Shown here piece after piece: positions 32,946 through 43,629 of a DNA stretch of 64,000 nucleotides. The DNA comes from Apoda limacodes (Eukaryota > Arthropoda > Insecta > Lepidoptera > Limacodidae), in contig OX291546.1 in assembly GCA_946406115.1 (NCBI GenBank), positions 10,037,019 through 10,101,018 on the forward strand. Direction: 5' to 3'. Each line of letters opens with the position of its first letter. The stretch's first letter is position 1. Position numbers and translations under genes: made by a program. A model generated the notes under the pieces. The model was not told the origin of the DNA, ran no database searches, and worked only from the letters and a program-made list of their open reading frames with translations.

Positions 32946-33272
32946 ATAATCTATATAAATAAAAATCATTTGTCTCATGTAGGTATGACGGAGCCGTTCG
33001 GATGATTTGAGAACGGCTAGAGTGCTAGACCGATTTCGCTGATTCCTTTTTGGTATGTTCGTAATAATCAGGACAAAGCTTTATAAAAGAGAGAGCCGGT
33101 ACCTGACCTGAGCTAGTCGAACTCGCGAGCTAAGCCATTTAGATTTTTGTAAGATGTATAGCGGGGAAGGTTTCTGAATAAGTACAACCCTTTGACAATG
33201 TATGTGGAGTAACGTTCGCCAGGTCAATAATTGTTCAACCCGGACAAAGTCGGGGCGGGCTGCTAGTCTATA
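32946..33272 (+). mobile_element. CTAGT-ending repeat
   Basis: Opens TCTATATAAATAAAAATC and ends CAAAGTCGGGGCGGGCTGCTAGT. The interior (GACCGATTTCGCTGATTCC) is of the common target-search style of these elements. Abuts the SINE tail. Confidence 0.55.
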
Positions 33273-33835
33273 ATAATTACAATGTTATCTTTATTGATTA
33301 TTTTCTAAAAAATATTTATGGTCTTTTGGTTTCTTCTAGTTGCGAACTATTTAATTTGACTTTTGACTGCAAATTGGTGAGATAATTGTGTTGAAAAATA
33401 TATTTAAAACCACTTAACAAAGTTTATGCATATTTATATAACAGACGTCTTAAATGTTAATACTATAAGGAAATTAAAGTGCTGATAACGTGCTGTAAGT
33501 TATACATAATTATACTTACACGTGCGATATACTCTAGAAATATCCTACTGTGTATTTTACCTTGCCTTGTCTAAAGTATAAAGTTAATGAACAGACTTAT
33601 TTAGACTGTGCCATACTGTAGAAACAGCGACCAGCGTACAAGGACTTATATACTATTAGAGCGGACAAGTCGAAAAGACAACGCAGCCCCATATGTAAGA
33701 TAGGTGGGCGATAGCACGTGAAACACATACGGAATACGTCACTTGAGACAGTCCACTCAAGCGCGATATACCAGGTACACTAGATTCACTAATAAACCTG
33801 GACGCTAGATAGATTTAATAATTATATAAAGCGAG
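33273..33835. other. Gene-free stretch
   Basis: Nothing recognised; 33640-33790 is slightly GC-richer. Confidence 0.35.
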
Positions 33836-34080
33836 GGCTGAAGAGTTTCTTGCAGTTTCTTCTCTTCAGAACGCCTTTGCTTTTCAGAAAAGGCGGTAAA
33901 TTTAGTCAGAATTAGTTTTAAAAACGGTTGCCCAAGCCGAGGTTCGTGTCCAGGACACCCGTGTGCAAACCGCCCAGACTTTTCGAAGCAGAGTGCAAGC
34001 AGCACTGCAGCAAAAGTCAGTCCTCGTGCATGTTGTTTGTTAAGGCCATCTGCGGCCAACAACAGTGGACAGAGGTAAGA
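33836..34080. other. GC-rich, coding-like block of unknown identity
   Basis: Starts with a LINE-tail-like word (AGAGTTTCTTGCAGTTTCTTC). From 33925 to 34074 the reverse strand reads SVHCCWPQMALTNNMHED, one stop, then CCLHSASKSLGGLHTGVLD with strong G/C at third positions; the forward strand reads VRVQDTRVQTAQTF. A forward splice-donor-like CAGAG|GTAAGA lies at 34075. No known protein matches by eye, and the direction is uncertain. Confidence 0.3.
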
Positions 34081-34644
34081 AAAGAAAAAAAGCTAGCACA
34101 TGAGGCAGACTAGCTTGTAAAATCTAGATTTTCTCGTTATTTTTTAGGTATTGAAATTAAATATGTCGTCATAGTAATATCTCTTTTATAAAGAAAGAAT
34201 CAAGAGAATATCATTCTTAGTTTGAGAGAAATTAAAAGTTCGAAGGGTCGTTATTTTTTTTTCTAGTTAAATTATTAAAATATTATAAAATTCATTAATT
34301 AAAGTTTGAACAAAAAGTGCACTCAGTAGGTAATGGAATAAATTGACATGTTTAGGTATGGCATACCCTTAATAGACCATTTTAGATTTTCGTATTCTAG
34401 GTCGGCTAAACTGTATGGAATTCTAGGTTAATGCATATGTGATATTCTTGTGGTCAGTTTTTCTTAACTATAAGTTACACAAGTAAAGTTTCTCCTAGCT
34501 TTTGGAAGGCAACACAAATTTCTATTTGTGTCGCAATTTTTTATCTATTAATAAAATATAGACCATTTAGCTCAATGTTATCTATCCTCCTTGCTGTCAG
34601 ATGGCAACAAGTTCGATTTATCTATGTTAAAAAAACACGCATAA
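34081..34644. other. Gene-free stretch
   Basis: AT-rich, no feature recognised. Confidence 0.35.
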
Positions 34645-34955
34645 TCCATACTAATTATTTAAATTCGAAAAAAAGGTCTGTCTGTCTGTTACCTCTTTAC
34701 GCTTACGACGAAGAAAGACATAGGACATACTTTTTATCACGGAAAATTTGAGAGTTCCTACAGGAATGACTATAACCAAATTCCACATGGTTGATCTATA
34801 GCTAGAAGCTACAGCTTGCTATACCTATCAAACTGTCTTACTAAAATAACAGTCTAAACATTTATAGGTTTTCCTATAATCAAGGAATTGACGTAGGAAT
34901 CTCACGCTGACAACCGAATTTAGCGCGGGCGTAGCCGCTGGCAAAAGTTAGTTGA
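34645..34955 (+). mobile_element. Helitron-like repeat
   Basis: Opens ATCCATACTAATTATTTAAAT, contains GTCTGTCTGTTACCTCTTTACG, AAAGACATAGGACATACTT, and ends GCGGGCGTAGCCGCTGGC then AAAAGTTAGTT (a mutated CTAGT). Same block order as 4137-4565. Confidence 0.65.
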
Positions 34956-35149
34956 GCTATAAAAGTAGTTTTTGCTTTTGGATGGCAACAAATATTTTTT
35001 ACATATTTGTGGTGCAGGTTTTTTACGTTCGACAACAAAGAGAACACTGATATCTAATTTTTTTATTATCAGTTCTAACATGATTATCTGAAAACTATAA
35101 TTCTTAACTAAACCTAGAAATAATAATAATAAAAACTTTTTTGTTTAGT

Positions 35150-35305
35150 ATTCCTCCAATATTTTTTTGGGCGTCGCTCATCCAGCCCTTACCTGCGGTT
35201 CTTTTAATTCATCAGCCCAGCGTTTGTGCGGCCATCCTCTGCTACGGTTTCCAGAGTTTATTCACCTCTCCTCGAAGGCGTCATAGATAGATGTCCTGCT
35301 CATTT
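35150..35305 (-). pseudogene. LINE C-terminal fragment
   Basis: On the reverse strand PHKRWADELKE follows an RGW-like word, matching the GRPPKRWTDDLK motif near the C-terminus of RTE-type LINE polyproteins. About 50 residues remain, with frame breaks on both sides. Confidence 0.55.
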
Positions 35306-36339
35306 CTATTTCAGGCGTTGCGTTTGTAACATGGTATTTACCTATAATAAAGTTATATATAAAATAATAATGTAATGACGTATCTATTAAATATGTTCTC
35401 GCATTTTTATTTGTATTTTAGACGAATTTTAAGTATGCGCAAAGCTAGAAAATACTTGGTATGCGAAATGGCGCAGAGAACCTATTGTAAGCATGTAAAT
35501 CCGGATCATCTACGTCACTTTTAATTAGTTTATAGTAAAAAAGACTATCGCTCATCGTATTCTGCAGGACACGATTAGTAGCGCAATCGATCCTCATTTC
35601 CGGAGGTTTTTAGCCGAGGAGTCACTTGAGGATAAATGCCACAGAAAACACATTCGAGTCTTTTCTTATGTACTTTAGAGTAAGGGTTCCAAGGCAAGCT
35701 ACAATACTCTTACTTGCTGCGAACCAAAGAATTGAACAGAATAATTTTACTTTAAAATCTTATAGCCGGGTCTCATGCTGGTGTTTCACCGAAACTTTAC
35801 ACAACAACATCTACACAAAACATGTTTTGTTTAATGCATGTGTTGTCTCCTGCTTTGATATAGTTGTTTGATCTTTTTGAAAACTTTTACTGTCAAAATG
35901 ACTAATGCGTCGGAAGGCTTCAAACGTAGAAGACGTACCTACTTGCTTTTTTAGAAAAAGTAGATTTAGTAAATAAAATTACCGCTACAGAGTACACTTG
36001 ATTGCCACAGATCATATATACGAATGAAATTAATAACTGGGTTCCGCCCCCCTACCCTCGCAGGGTAAATGTTTAAATGTTTTCTGTCGAGTGTGGAAAG
36101 CAAAAACAAAGTTTTAACAACTTTACTGTTGTGTACATTTTTTTGTAATGTTTCAGCAAAACAGCAGAAAACCCGGACTAAAGTGTTTCGTAAAAGGAAA
36201 CATTGGAGCGACTTCTTGCTGATTTTATCGGTATGTAAGTAAATTGAAGCTTGGTATCTGTTATAACTGCTAAAAACTAGCTGTACGAACTTCTTTTAGA
36301 AGAGATCTACTCAGATTATAATGAAGTTGCAAAGCACTG
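35306..36339. other. Gene-free stretch
   Basis: Nothing recognised. The 81-codon frame at 35626-35871 has no family resemblance. Confidence 0.35.
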
Positions 36340-37040
36340 TTTTGTTTTAGGAATGTCTGAGCACAAAATATTAATTAACTTTAAGATCCGTTCCATTCAG
36401 AAAACACCAAGGTCTTTCTAAAGCCCGTTAATATCTTGATTGGTATTAGTTCTTTCACATATTTTCATGTTATCAGCGAAAAGATGATAACTGGCGTGAG
36501 AGAATTTAGTAGATAAATCGTTAAATTAGGTGTTAAAAATATAAGGCCAAGTATGCTTCCCTGAGGGACACCCGAAAGGAAACCGAAGATTTTATTTGAA
36601 AGACTAGAAGGAGAAGCTACAACAGTAGCCACTCTGCCCTCTAGATTGGATGTAAACCAATTTGCTACGGTATTTACGGTATTACGGTATTCCCGGTAAC
36701 ACCATGTAGTTTAAATAAAAGTACATTGTGCTGCACACATTCAACGGCTTTGCAGAAATCGGTGTAGACCTCGTCAACAGTGTATCCCGTACCCGCCCCA
36801 CTGCTACAAAACTTATAAAGATACTTCAAGATGAAGCCATGTTGAAGATTAGTCTAAAATGCTGCGTCAATTGAAAACCTAACACATATTTTCTACAATA
36901 TCGATGTTATAGAAATAGACCTATAGTTTTTTGTTCGTGTATTGTCACCTTATTTATAAAGTGGCACAACTAACATAAGTAATGTGCCACTAAAAGTGCA
37001 TACGCAACAGGGTCATCTTGTTCAGTTTAGTAGTTCCTAT
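36340..37040 (-). pseudogene. LINE reverse transcriptase fragment with altered active site
   Basis: Reverse-strand pieces run in order: TIHEQKTIGLFL-like (fingers NYRPIS region, about 36910-36945), VYTDFCKAVECVQHNVLLFKL (first catalytic Asp region, about 36700-36765), GCPSGKHTWPYIF (the PQGSILGPLIF motif, about 36535-36575), NDLSTKFSHASYHLFADN (about 36465-36520). The final residue of the FADD box is Asn (codon 36469-36471). Several stops and shifts. The protein is of the Jockey/CR1 style but is a different family from the copies at 13141 and 37972. Confidence 0.7.
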
Positions 37041-37971
37041 GCCTACCTACCGGCTTTATTTATCAGACCCTGGATAGCATTTAGGACTATGTCAGCTGTC
37101 AAGACATATCCAACGAGTACCAACACAACGTTATAATCGTATAGTTTCTACCGCCACCTTGCAGATCCATCATCAGAATCTGGAGTTCTGGACACCACCT
37201 ATAATATTTTTCAAGATACAATTAACGACTAAGTTCAATCATGACGGAGTAACGTTGCATAATAAGAAATTCCTATGGCTACCTTCGGCCTCCATCATTA
37301 AACTAGCTTTATTGTACCATATTATAGCAATTTCATCGACATTACATAGGTAAGCTGTATTTTAGGTAATCGAAACCCCCCTGCCTGAAGTAAAGAGCGG
37401 CGGACAGTGGCGATGGTGACGGATATTGCATATCTACTGCCAAATACCTAATAGTAAAAGTACTGAAGCTAGTGATTATGCATATAACCAGTACAAATAA
37501 AATAAAAAGGTTTTTTTCAGTATCGGCTGTAATAAAAAAGTTTGCCATTTTCCTAAATATACTTTGACATTTGGATTACCATTTAGTTTCATCGTTACCA
37601 ATTTTATGACCCACTTATTATATTAGAAGCACGTACTTAACATATTAATGTATAATTAAAATAAAATCGATACATAAATAGAATATTATCTAGTCAAATA
37701 AAATGATAAGACAGTCTGGTAAAAATAAAATTGATCACCAGACATATGATAAAATGTTATTACCTTGCAAACACGCCAAACGCACCAATTTAGGTGGAGT
37801 GGGTTGACACGTGTCGAGTTTTGTTAGCAATTTAGTGGTGTAATGTTATAGTGAAGTTAGCATCGTCCACATACTCCCTCCCTCCTTATGTGGATGCTGT
37901 ACTTCTGTGTGTACGTAGGTGCTGGTGAATTGTATTGTATCATAAAAATGAATTTCCGCCTGATTATTTTT
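37041..37971. other. Gene-free stretch
   Basis: The first 100 bases may still belong to the neighbouring LINE. Otherwise AT-rich, with GACACGTGTCGAG at 37807 as the only notable word. Confidence 0.35.
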
Positions 37972-39122
37972 GTCACCGTGGCCTATGGACGCTTGTAACA
38001 CCAGGGGTATCACTCGCGCGTTGCCGACCTTTCATAAATCCAATAACTTCTTTCTTGAAGAACCCCACACTGTAGTCCTTAGAGAAAACCTTAGCAGGGA
38101 CCTTATTCCACAAAACAAGCGTTCGCGGAAGGAAATTTCTGAAACCGCACTGTACGCAACCATTTCGGTTCTAGAGTGTGAGAATAAATTCCCTGCCGAT
38201 GGCGAGCGGTGCGATGATAGAAAGTAGCCGTGGGCATCATTTCGAACAATTCCTCAGAACACATCCCATTGTACAAGCGGTAGAACCCACACAGGGAGGC
38301 AAAGTCTCTCCTCAGACTTAAGGGTTCGATACGACAAGTGAGTTTAGGATCGTCGACAATTCTCACAGCCCGTCGTTGAACCGAGTCAAAAGGGCCAAGC
38401 TGGTATCTCAGTGCACACGCCCAGAGTTTGCAGCAGTACTCCATATGGGGCCAAACTAGCGACTTGTAAAGCAGCAACCTTTGCCCCGACGTGAAGTACA
38501 TCTTCGCTATGTTGGGTGCACGACCCGTGTAAAAAGCGTCTCCAGTACTGTCATCTGCATAGCAATGCATATTGTTGATGTCCAACATGTCATTGATATG
38601 CAGAAGAAACAGCGTAGGAGACAGCACAGAGCCTTGCAGGACACCAGCATTAATGTCCATGCTATCAGAGCAACTACCGTAAACAACGGCTCGTATGCGT
38701 CTGCCGGACAAAAAGCTAGCCATCTATTTGCATAAACCCTTGGGCACTCCGTTAGATGGCAACTTCCATAAAAGACCCCGGTGCCAGACCCGATCGAACG
38801 CCGTCGCTATGTGCAGGCTGCACGCCAATGCCTCCTCTGACTCGGTGTGTTAGATACACTAGCAGGTCACCAATCGAGCGACCGTGGCGAAAGCCATATT
38901 GACGGTCACTCACCAGCTCGTGTTCTTCTAGGTATCTTAGAAGCTGTGTGTTGATGTTGATGAGAGAGGTAATAGCGATAGGCCTGTTATTCGATGGATC
39001 TGATTTTTCGCCCTTTTTGGGCACCGGGTGCACATTAGCAGTCTTCCAAGAAGACGGATATTGCCTAGTGGGGTAGGAAAGCACGAAGAGGCGCGTGAGT
39101 ACAGGTCATAACTCAGGAGCAG
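37972..39122 (-). pseudogene. Jockey-type LINE, second copy, internally deleted
   Basis: On the reverse strand: NVHPVPKKGEKSDPSNNRPIA (about 38990-39050, quoted in part as HPVPKKGEKSDPSN), LLRYLEEHELVSDRQYGF, SFLSGRRIRAVV, QGSVLSPTLFLLHIND, CYADDS (YADD at 38550-38561), then at once YFTSGQRLLLY, DSVQRRAVRIVDDPKLTCR, LSLRRDFASLCGFYRLYN and FYHRTARHRQ. Compared with 13141-14905 about 300 bases after the YADD box are gone (junction about 38517-38522) yet the frame is kept, giving a 206-codon open stretch. The 5' part and the final tail are truncated. Better preserved than the first copy in the C-terminal half, so probably younger. Confidence 0.88.
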
Positions 39123-39354
39123 TTGAGTTTTTATGTTTAATAGAACGTGGCAATATCAAGAACCATTATTTCGATATAAATAAAAAACATTTACGGGATA
39201 GGGATATTTTTATCTTTGTTTTACTAGCGATTTCACACGTTACTACGAAACACATTTATTATGCTACTACTAGAACTTACTAAGTGGCTGTTTTGATTTC
39301 GTTCGCTAACCGTTCAATGGCTTGTTGTTTCTAAATATTAATATTATTATCTAT
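39123..39354. other. AT-rich spacer
   Basis: Nothing recognised. Confidence 0.3.
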
Positions 39355-39912
39355 ATCTATACTAATATTATAAAGAGGAAAGATTTGATTGTTTGTTTGT
39401 TTGTCTTGAATAGGCTCCGAAACTATTGGACCGATTTGAAATTTTTTTTTTACCATTAGAAGCCGATATTATCTCTGATGAACATAGGCTACTTTTTACC
39501 GCGCGAAAATGCTTCATTCCTACGGGAAAACGGGTAATAGGACAACGGGTAGTAAGATTTATTATCCTTCCGTACATTCTTAATTACTTCCTTTTTAACA
39601 TAACTTCTAAACGGCTGAACCGATTGGGTTGAAATTTTATGTGGGTATTTCGATGGTTTTCTGGATTATTTAAAAATACAATTGGACCCGGTGGGTGGCG
39701 CTGCTGTTAGTATGTCAACTATTAAACGGCCTGACCGATTGGGTTGAAATTTTCTATATGTATTTCCATGGTTTCACAGACATGAATGTATTATGCCATT
39801 AAAGAGGAAAGATTTGATTGTTTGTTTTTTTTTCTATAATTGAGGAGTTGCCGTAAGAACCTACGCCGATACCGAAATTTAAAGCGGGCGAAGCCGCTGG
39901 CAGAAGCTAGTA
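39355..39912 (+). mobile_element. CTAGT-ending Helitron-like repeat with internal duplications
   Basis: Opens ATCTATACTAATATTATAAA and ends GCGGGCGAAGCCGCTGGC, AGAAGCTAGT. AAAGAGGAAAGATTTGATTG occurs at 39372 and again near 39799; GACCGATTGGGTTGAAATTTT-type words occur near 39617 and 39732. The element therefore looks like parts of two or three copies joined. Confidence 0.65.
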
Positions 39913-40694
39913 AGAAATAAACTGTTGTGTTGTTTCTGCGTTAACCATTTTTAATGTGTAATTATTTAGAAAAGAAAATACTCAATATATTGATTGTTAA
40001 TACAAAACAATTCCAATCAATCAAATGTTAATTCGACATTATTTAGTATGGATCTATCAAATTGTTGTTATATACACAAATAATAAAAAAACCTTTCTTA
40101 GTTAACGTACTATCTGACACAAAAAGATTTATATAGGACTGGTAACAAACTCTAAATCTCACAAAAGGAGTGGTAGAAACCGCTTGAAAAAGGCCTAACT
40201 TATCTGTTCAGTCAGTAGAGTTGCTTCACAGATCATGTACATTTTTTGGTCTATGGGTTGGTTAAAAAAATGTCTAGCTGTCATCTACTCTGCGGCAATG
40301 TTTTAGTTCTTGTACATACTTAATTTAATATGGTTTCAATCTACTTGCATATTATTAATTTATTATAATCGTATTGCTCAGAAGTAGTTTCGCTAATAGC
40401 GATAACATGTTAACGGTTTCTTACTTTAAACACGTTCTCGGCTTTGCGTATCAACAAAACCAGTTTAAAAAAAAAAGAAGATTAAATCTACATATATCTT
40501 TGTATTAATAATTCGCATTCAAAATACGGAAAAAGCCATTAGCTAAATGTTAAACAAATATCGTAGTTATCGGTTAATTAATTGATATTGAGTTTTTTGC
40601 CCAATATTTTATGGTTATAAAAGTCCAATATAATTGTTTGTCACGTATCAGGTATATTTAACATGTTTTCTTTAGGGTTCCGTACTAAACTTAC
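39913..40694. other. Gene-free stretch
   Basis: 40673-40690 (TTTAGGGTTCCGTACT) is a solo opening of a modular repeat cut by the next element. Otherwise AT-rich. Confidence 0.4.
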
Positions 40695-40881
40695 TGTATC
40701 CATACTAATATTGTAAATGCAATAGTAACTATCCGTCTACCTCTTAACGCGCTTAAGCCGCTGTACCGATTTGGATGAAATTTGGTATGGATATAGTTTG
40801 AGTTTAGGAGTTGCCGTTGAAATCCTACACTGATAACCGAATTTAGGGCGGGTGGAACCGTGGGCAAAAGATAGCCTTATA
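40695..40881 (+). mobile_element. Helitron-like repeat, short
   Basis: ATCCATACTAATATTGTAAATG, ACCTCTTAACGCGCTTAAGCC, GATTTGGATGAAATTTGG, TTGCCGTTGAAATCC and GGGCGGGTGGAACCG, ending AAAAGATAGCC (mutated CTAGT). Same family as 4137-4565 without the nested block. Confidence 0.65.
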
Positions 40882-41084
40882 TATTTAAACAACTAGTCCT
40901 TGCACATCTTTATACAAATGTATAATTCTACTGTACTCTTTCTTAACGGCTCGATATATCGATTTAAATGAATTTTTTTGTATGCGTTTGGGTGGCGCCC
41001 TGGATGGCTTAGATTCACAAATCAGCCCGGCAGATGGCGCTGCAGTCGGTATCATGCAGGACAACGTCTGCCCGGTAAGCTAGT
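40882..41084 (+). mobile_element. CTAGT-ending repeat of a second kind
   Basis: GCGTTTGGGTGGCGCCCTG, CAGATGGCGCTGCAGTCGG and GACAACGTCTGCCCGGTAAGCTAGT close an element whose left end is unclear. Confidence 0.5.
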
Positions 41085-41312
41085 ATATATAAATAAATAT
41101 ATTTGTACCTCGTAAACGATTTGGATGAAATGCTATATGGTGAGGTTTTGCTTTGTAAGTTTATCTACCTATATTATATAGTACAAGAACATCATGTTTG
41201 TGAAAACGCGATATTTGAAAAAAACACAATTTTTTTGAAAACGACTACCTGCTTCTATACGATTATTTTATAAAAGAACAAATCTATGAACCTTTTATTA
41301 TTTATAAATAAA
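41085..41312. other. AT-rich spacer
   Basis: Nothing recognised. Confidence 0.3.
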
Positions 41313-41462
41313 GCCGGCCAAGTGTAAGTCTGATATTTATTTCAATTTGATATCTTCGCGCGTTTCTGAAAAAAAGTCTCGACTGACATACAGACAGACG
41401 GACAACAAAGTGATACTATAAGGGTTCCTTTAGTTTATTTGAGGCACAGAGCCCTAAAAAAA
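41313..41462 (-). repeat. Modular interspersed repeat, type B, internally deleted
   Basis: Starts GCCGGCCAAGTGTAAGTCTG and ends with AGGGTTCCTTTAGTTTATTTG and AGAGCCCTAAAAAAA on the reverse strand order; only the two end regions and the CAGACAGACGG tract remain. Confidence 0.65.
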
Positions 41463-41752
41463 ACCGGCTAAGTGCGTGTCAGACTCGCGCACGAAGGATT
41501 CCGTACCATTATCTATGAAAACATCAAAAAAATCACGTTTGTTGAATTGGAGCTTGTTTTATTTTTATTTAATTATAAATTTTTAAAGTGAATAAATAAC
41601 TAAATATCTTGTGAATATTTCAAGCGTCTACCTGTTGCCGTTATCAATATGGAGCATAAACGAGCAAAAAAAATCACGTTTGTTGTATAGGGGCCCACTT
41701 AAATATTTATTTTATTCTATATTTATTTTATTCTGTTGGGTACGGAACCCTA
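41463..41752 (-). repeat. Modular interspersed repeat, type A, reverse copy
   Basis: CCGGCTAAGTGCGTGTCAGAC, CGCACGAAGGATTCCGTACC, AAAAAATCACGTTTGTTG (twice: about 41525 and 41671) and GGGTACGGAACCCTAA. It lies end to end with the type B copy, same direction. The duplicated AATCACGTTTGTTG module is also present twice in 1981-2426. Confidence 0.75.
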
Positions 41753-42115
41753 ACTAGTGACTTCATGTTAAAGCATTTTATTAGTCTGCAGATCCGGGCT
41801 ACATCAATAAGTCAAGGCGAAGCCATGCATTGTATAGGTAAAAAATTTAAACCATTGAAAATTAAACTAAATTAAAATTATAAAAGAAATATAGCAAAAT
41901 AGTGCCTACAAATGAACCGGAAAGTCATATTCGTGTGTACTTATACTTTGCAACTTAATTAAAAGCTTGTAACTTGTAACTGACAAGCAGAACTGACTTA
42001 ATTAAAGATGACAGAAAAAAACGACACTTTAAAACTGTGTCGCCCGATAACGGACAGTGTAATCTCACAATATAGGGTTCTAATTTACACACTTTAAGTA
42101 ACTGGTATGTACTCA
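41753..42115. other. AT-rich spacer
   Basis: Nothing recognised. Confidence 0.3.
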
Positions 42116-42318
42116 AAAATCGGCCAAGTGCGAGTTTTGTTGTATGGAAGAGCCCTTGAATATTAATTTTATTCTATATTTTCTTCTGTGAAAATTTCGA
42201 CTGTCTAACTATCACGGTTTATGTGATACAGCTTGGTGACAGACGGATGGACGGACGGACAGCGGAGTCTTAGTAATAGGGTTCCGCTAGTTACTCTTTG
42301 GGCACGGGATCCTAAAAA
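42116..42318 (-). repeat. Modular interspersed repeat, type A, short reverse copy
   Basis: AAATCGGCCAAGTGCGAGTT, GTCTAACTATCACGGTTTATG, ACGGATGGACGGACGGACAG and AATAGGGTTCCGC; the central third is deleted. Confidence 0.75.
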
Positions 42319-43329
42319 CGCCCGTATTCAATGGCCAGATAAATACAACCAATATCTCAGTCATCTTAGCCGCATGTCTACTGGTGCACATAGGTATTAA
42401 TGATTGCCACAAAGCACGGCCCAAAGCAATTTGCATCTACTGCAGTGCCATGGTCTGCCGTAATTTTGACGTATTTTAGTAAAATCATCTCGTTTCTTGT
42501 TTAAAGTGTTTAACCAAGATCCTATATAGGTACAAAATATATGAAAAACTTGATCTGTTGACTTATTGCGAAATTATGCATGTCCAAAGCCTATATAATA
42601 CAATATACTCACCCTTATGGTGAATTGTGGTGTTTGTCGGTATGTGTATATATGTCACATGCGGGCATTTTGCTCTGCAACTAAAAAAAAATCTCGATCT
42701 TTGAGATTTAGCATAGTTGTATATCTTTCTAAAGGTAAAAAAAAAATAGTCCAGTAGCAAGTACCGCACGAGCAACTTCTTTTAAGAAATTTTTTTTATA
42801 CTTGAAGATTGTAATTGTCTTTATAAAATTCAGTTTTTTAGCGATAAAAAACAAACCGCTGGACCGAATTTGCTCAAACTCTTTACAGATCTAAGTCGTA
42901 ACGTGGCGTTTTGGTTGATATGGTTGGTCACGGGACCAATTGGTTCTTGAGATATCGAGGGGAAAAAAAACTAACATACAACACACACACACACACACAC
43001 ATACACAGAGACATCACACTAAAAATGATGGCAAACGATTCTCCAGCTCTGAAAACGTCAAGAAAATGCAAATTTTGCGATTTCGATTTTTGGACCTACT
43101 ATAATAACTTCCCTCAAGAGAAGATATATTATTAAAAATAATTTTGTAGTCTTTGGAAATGGAGTCTGAAGAGTCCGGGATGAGTTCAATATTTTCCTGC
43201 CATTTTAAAATCATCTTGTACAATGCAACAAACTTTTGTGACCTTCTGACTTTGGTTGTTCGGTCGCTAGTGTCGTTGTAAGTTAACACCATTTCAGTTT
43301 GTCAGTTTTTGATTTTTGACTACCGGGTT
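42319..43329. other. Gene-free stretch
   Basis: Contains the (AC)n listed separately. The overlapping frames at 42911-43135 and 43014-43292 show no family motif. Confidence 0.35.
42980..43001. repeat. (AC)n microsatellite
   Basis: About eleven AC units. Confidence 0.9.
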
Positions 43330-43629
43330 AAAAAAGTTAAAATCAAGTTTTCAGTATGTGATAACGCTAAACTTGTATGGCAAATTAATGCATGAAAATG
43401 TTTAACTTCACACTACAGGACATATAACAAAAAAGTTAAAAGTCAAGTTTTCAGTATGTGATAACGCTAAACTTGTATGGCAAATTAATGCATGAAAATG
43501 TTTGACTTTCACACTACAGGACATATAACAAAAAAGTTAAAATCAAGTTTTCAGTATGTGATAAAGCTAAACTTGTATGGCAAATTAATGCATGAAAATG
43601 TTTGACTTTCACACTACAGGACATATAAC
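43330..43629. repeat. Tandem repeat, three units of about 100 bases
   Basis: Each unit begins with AAAAAAGTTAAA and includes TTTTCAGTATGTGATAA, CTAAACTTGTATGGC and CACTACAGGACATATAAC. Units start near 43330, 43429 and 43530 and differ at only a few positions, so the array is young. It could be the seed of a satellite or a local duplication. Confidence 0.92.

Noticed and set aside
38481..38735. Forward open frame opposite the LINE
   Set aside because: Shadow of the reverse transcriptase on the other strand; the same is true of the forward frames at 13751-14344.
43330..43629. CRISPR-like array
   Set aside because: Units are directly adjacent, whole units repeat with no unique spacers, and the DNA is eukaryotic.
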